DNA of 18,327 bases from Bacteroidales bacterium (GTDB lineage Bacteria > Bacteroidota > Bacteroidia > Bacteroidales > F082), in the NCBI GenBank assembly GCA_017508895.1, contig JAFWRA010000040.1:1-18327 (forward strand). Reading direction: 5' to 3'. Shown here in pieces: positions 16,379 to 18,327 of the stretch. Both the position numbers and the translations under genes were made by a program. Position 1 is the first letter of the stretch. Each line of letters starts with the position of its first letter. Below the pieces are notes generated by a model. The model ran no database searches. It was not told the origin of the DNA and saw only the letters and a list, made by a program, of their open reading frames with translations.

Positions 16379-16394
16379 ATATCGCTTGCGATAT
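16379..16394. promoter_or_regulatory. Operator-like palindrome O1
   Basis: ATATCGC-TT-GCGATAT is a perfect 7+2+7 inverted repeat. It covers the TTG (16386-16388) that would be the -33 element of the regulator's own promoter and lies just upstream of the nitroreductase promoter. It shares ATCGY-nn-RCGATAT with the second palindrome, as expected for a MarR dimer site. Confidence 0.75.
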
Positions 16395-16414
16395 AAAAAT
16401 AATGTGTACTTTTG
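16386..16414 (+). promoter_or_regulatory. Promoter of the OhrR-like gene
   Basis: TTG at 16386-16388, an 18-base spacer and TACTTTTG at 16407-16414 form a Bacteroidetes promoter ending 26 bases before the ATG at 16441. Operator-like palindromes overlap its upstream element and its expected transcription start. Confidence 0.7.
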
Positions 16415-16429
16415 CATCGTGAACGATAT
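16414..16429. promoter_or_regulatory. Operator-like palindrome O2
   Basis: ATCGT-GA-ACGAT (16416-16427) is a perfect 5+2+5 inverted repeat inside a 16-base site ending in GATAT like O1. Its centre is 35 bases from that of O1, and it lies directly after the -7 box, where a bound repressor would block transcription. Confidence 0.68.
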
Positions 16430-16440
16430 AAATATGTGAG

Positions 16441-16896
16441 ATGGAATACGAACAACTCAAATTGGACAATCAACTTTGCTTCCGTCTTTATACTGCGGCG
16501 CGCCTCACGATAGGGGCCTATCATCCTTATCTTGACCCGCTTGGCATCACCTACCCGCAATACCTTGTATTATTAGTGTTGTGGGAGCAGGACAAGCAGC
16601 CGGTGAACGACATCGCACACAAGCTGTTTTTGGAGACCAACACCGTCACACCACTCTTGCAACGCATGGAAAAAGCGGGATTGGTCAAACGCACCAAAGG
16701 CAAGGAAGACACCCGCCAACGCATCGTCTCCTTGACGAAAAAAGGCATCGAAATGCGCGAACAAGCCAAGCACATCCCCGATTGTCTCAGTGACGAAATC
16801 ATCCAAATAACGGGCGAAGAGGAAGAATTCGTCAGAATGATTCCCTCACTCGACAAACTTATCGAAGGACTTAAACGTACAACATACAACAAATAA
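16441..16896 (+). CDS. ohrR: OhrR-type MarR family redox regulator
   Basis: The 151-residue protein aligns along its length with OhrR, the organic-peroxide-sensing branch of MarR repressors. The N-terminus reads LKLDNQLCFRLYTAAR, placing Cys13 where the peroxidatic cysteine (Cys15 in Bacillus subtilis OhrR) belongs. Tyr17 and Tyr27 sit at the positions of Tyr19 and Tyr29, which hydrogen-bond to that cysteine. The DNA-binding part follows: GITYPQYLVLLVLWEQ, HKLFLETNTVTPLLQRMEKAGLV and the wing KGKEDTRQRIVSLTKKG. In the family, peroxide oxidises the cysteine and releases the repressor from DNA. Two palindromes in its promoter suggest autoregulation, probably with the divergent nitroreductase. 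The ferritin-like gene follows 19 bases later. I see no second cysteine, so a one-cysteine mechanism is expected. Confidence 0.9.
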   Translation: MEYEQLKLDNQLCFRLYTAARLTIGAYHPYLDPLGITYPQYLVLLVLWEQDKQPVNDIAHKLFLETNTVTPLLQRMEKAGLVKRTKGKEDTRQRIVSLTKKGIEMREQAKHIPDCLSDEIIQITGEEEEFVRMIPSLDKLIEGLKRTTYNK

Positions 16897-16915
16897 CAAT
16901 TTAAATCTTAAAGCT

Positions 16916-17377
16916 ATGACAAAAGAAGAAGCATTAAAAGGATTTGCTCTGTTAGGAGCTGCCTGGTTTGGAAACAGCAAGCAACATTTTGCCTTCTCGG
17001 CTTATGACCGCTTCAACGGTTGGAACAAACTCGCCGACAAGTGGAAAGAGGAAGCCGAAGAAGAATGGGACGAAGCAGAAGAGGTGCTCAACCGCCTAGT
17101 GGAACTCGGTTGCAAGCCCGCCGACCTGCAAGAGGCCATGAAGACCATGGAATTCCCGTTCTATGACGACCCAAAACAGCAGATTGAGTCGGATTATCAA
17201 CCCAAGGCTATTGAGGAAATGAGCAAGTTGGCCGCAGCCTTCGCCGATGACTATATCACTCAGAAACTGATTTATAAATGGATCGAAGGCGAGAAGGCTC
17301 ACATGGATTGGGAAAGACAATACCTCAACTACATCGACAAAGTCGGTTATGAGAATTTCCTCATCGAAATGATGTAA
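16916..17377 (+). CDS. Ferritin-like (bacterioferritin-related) protein
   Basis: The 153-residue protein looks helical and of ferritin length. The last helix is close to bacterioferritin: Glu126-x-x-His129, then MDWERQYLNYIDKVGYENFL. The second-helix region, EEAEEEWDEAEEVLNRLVELG at about 45-65, resembles the matching bacterioferritin helix, but the usual His of its ExxH motif is replaced by an acid (Asp52 or Glu53). It may therefore be a variant di-metal site, or a ferritin-like protein without ferroxidase activity. Its place between a peroxide sensor and a peroxidase supports a role in iron sequestration or oxidant handling in the cytoplasm. The gap to the next gene is five bases, so an operon of three genes is very likely. 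I would call this family match moderate; a search would settle it. Confidence 0.65.
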   Translation: MTKEEALKGFALLGAAWFGNSKQHFAFSAYDRFNGWNKLADKWKEEAEEEWDEAEEVLNRLVELGCKPADLQEAMKTMEFPFYDDPKQQIESDYQPKAIEEMSKLAAAFADDYITQKLIYKWIEGEKAHMDWERQYLNYIDKVGYENFLIEMM

Positions 17378-17382
17378 TTGTC

Positions 17383-18006
17383 GTGAAAAAAAGGTTTATC
17401 AGCATGGCCGTCATGTTGCTTGCGTTTATGACGGTCTATGCACAAAACACTAAAGAAATGGCTACGATTTATGACTTTAAGGCCCTGAACAACAAGGGCG
17501 AAGAAGTGGACATGGCCCAATACAAGGGCAAGGTCCTCATGATTGTCAACACCGCCTCGAAATGCGGTTTCACTCCCCAATACGACGGCTTGGAAGCCCT
17601 CTACAAGAAGTACAAAGACCAAGGTCTGGTGATTCTCGGCTTCCCCTGCGACCAATTCAAGCACCAAGAACCCGGCTCCGATGAAGAAATCGCTGAGTTC
17701 TGCCGCCTCAACCACGGCGTCACCTTCCCGCTGATGAAGAAAATCGACGTCTTTGGCGAGAATGCCCACCCGATTTTCAAGTATCTGACACAGCAAGTAC
17801 CGACCGAAGAAGTCCACGGACTGAAAGACAAAGCCACGATGAAATTGGTTGATGGCCTGAGCAAATCCGAAGGTCGTGAAGAAGGTGGTGTGCGCTGGAA
17901 TTTCACCAAGTTCCTCATCTCAAAGGATGGCAGCGTCATCAAGCGCTTCGCACCTGTGGCCAAGCCCGAGGATATGGAGGCTGATATTGAAGCTATGCTG
18001 AAGTGA
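17383..18006 (+). CDS. Exported glutathione peroxidase family thiol peroxidase
   Basis: The 207-residue protein carries the glutathione peroxidase fold after a signal peptide (KKRFISMAVMLLAFMTVYAQ). The catalytic set is visible: Cys61 in NTASKCGFTPQY, Gln91 in GFPCDQF, and Trp172-Asn173 in WNFTKFL. Cys107 in the EEIAEFC segment could be the resolving cysteine of the thioredoxin-dependent type, which is the usual case in bacteria. It would remove hydrogen or organic peroxides in the periplasm. The start is the GTG at 17383, which keeps the Lys-Lys-Arg n-region of the signal peptide. Starting at the ATG at 17404 would lose it, and starting at 17458 would give a cytoplasmic enzyme. It is the third gene after the OhrR-like regulator, five bases behind the ferritin-like gene, and probably peroxide-induced through it. 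Confidence 0.92.
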   Translation: MKKRFISMAVMLLAFMTVYAQNTKEMATIYDFKALNNKGEEVDMAQYKGKVLMIVNTASKCGFTPQYDGLEALYKKYKDQGLVILGFPCDQFKHQEPGSDEEIAEFCRLNHGVTFPLMKKIDVFGENAHPIFKYLTQQVPTEEVHGLKDKATMKLVDGLSKSEGREEGGVRWNFTKFLISKDGSVIKRFAPVAKPEDMEADIEAMLK

Positions 18007-18010
18007 GTTT

Positions 18011-18119
18011 TGACAATAGGACAATGACTTGTGACAATGACTATGACCGCTTAAACAAAAGAGAAAACTTCATTCCATAAGTAAAAGCGGTCATTGTCAT
18101 AGTCAATGGTCATAGTCAA
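18011..18119. repeat. Imperfect palindrome built of 6-7 bp TGAC/GTCA units
   Basis: TGAC cores at 18011, 18025, 18032, 18038 and 18044 are answered by GTCA cores at 18090, 18096, 18102, 18109 and 18115, with spacings mostly of 6 or 7. Positions 18033-18052 and 18085-18104 are inverted copies matching at 18 of 20 bases around a 32-base A-rich loop. It lies after the peroxidase gene and could fold into a long hairpin, but no T run follows. It resembles the array at 1191-1270 in design, not in sequence. Confidence 0.8.
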
Positions 18120-18156
18120 CACATAAACAATCATTTAACACCAAAACAATACTAAA

Positions 18157-18327
18157 ATGGAAGCAAAAGATCAAGTTCTGCAAGCTATGCGCGAGATTGG
18201 CGCACCCGTCAACGCGGGAAAAATCGCTGAAGTGACCGGCCTCGACCGCAAAGTGGTCGACAAGGCCTTCGACGCCCTGAAGAAGGAAGGCGCCATCGTG
18301 TCGCCCGTCCGCTGCAAGTGGGAACCG
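18157..18327 (+). CDS. Small winged-helix DNA-binding protein, 3'-truncated by the window
   Basis: The frame opens at an ATG at 18157 and is still open at the right edge after 57 residues. It reads as a single winged-helix domain: first helix KDQVLQAMREIG, then VNAGKIAEVTGLDRKVVDKAFDALKKEGAIVSP with the recognition helix at about 29-43, and a wing ending Arg-Cys-Lys-Trp-Glu-Pro. Stand-alone proteins of this kind and of about 60-80 residues are common in Bacteroidales, so the stop is probably close. The target is unknown. The palindromic repeat just upstream separates it from the peroxidase gene. Confidence 0.7.
   Translation, partial: MEAKDQVLQAMREIGAPVNAGKIAEVTGLDRKVVDKAFDALKKEGAIVSPVRCKWEP

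Overview
The window reads as a chromosomal segment of an uncultured, anaerobic-type member of the Bacteroidales. Supporting signs are several promoters of the Bacteroidetes form (TTTG, about 19 bases, then TAnnTTTG), starts without clear Shine-Dalgarno sites, a T9SS-type C-terminal sorting sequence, a DUF2490 outer-membrane barrel, and a lipoprotein with a Cys-Gln-Lys-Asp N-terminus. It could be Prevotellaceae or a neighbouring family, but I cannot fix the genus from sequence alone. I see no rRNA, tRNA, CRISPR array, transposase or phage gene.

Layout. (1) 1-3253: a 5'-truncated flavodoxin-family reductase, a Vat-type hexapeptide acetyltransferase, an iron-sulfur flavoprotein-like reductase ending in a strong terminator, a convergent NifX-like metal-cluster protein, and a secreted, degenerate aspartic-protease-like protein. 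The last two diverge from back-to-back promoters. (2) 3295-10252: an AraC regulator facing away from a cell-envelope cassette. The cassette holds two paralogous beta-helical Cthe_2159-like carbohydrate-binding proteins, one built for T9SS export and one a lipoprotein, followed by a DUF2490 outer-membrane barrel. The T9SS signal of the first is separated from its gene by a single-base frameshift near 7461. (3) 10423-15114: a 1563-residue fusion of a DEDD exonuclease, a RecQ helicase and a UvrD/Rep helicase. (4) 15149-18006: a stress and redox block with a Nim-like FMN split-barrel protein, a TM1586-like nitroreductase, and a divergent OhrR-type MarR regulator. The regulator is followed by a ferritin-like protein and a secreted glutathione peroxidase. 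(5) 18157-end: a truncated small winged-helix protein.

How the parts may work together. The regulator at 16441 keeps the OhrR redox cysteine and both partner tyrosines. The gap between it and the nitroreductase holds two related palindromes around the promoters. With a ferritin-like protein and a peroxidase downstream, this looks like a compact organic-peroxide regulon. The 4282-10252 block looks like a surface glycan-binding cassette that uses two export routes.

Three intergenic gaps (1191-1270, 9314-9421, 18011-18119) carry short-period repeat elements of different sequence but similar build. Two are long imperfect palindromes and one surrounds a REP-like sequence. The best candidates for something undescribed are the exonuclease-RecQ-UvrD fusion, the dual-route envelope cassette with its broken sorting signal, and this repeat class.
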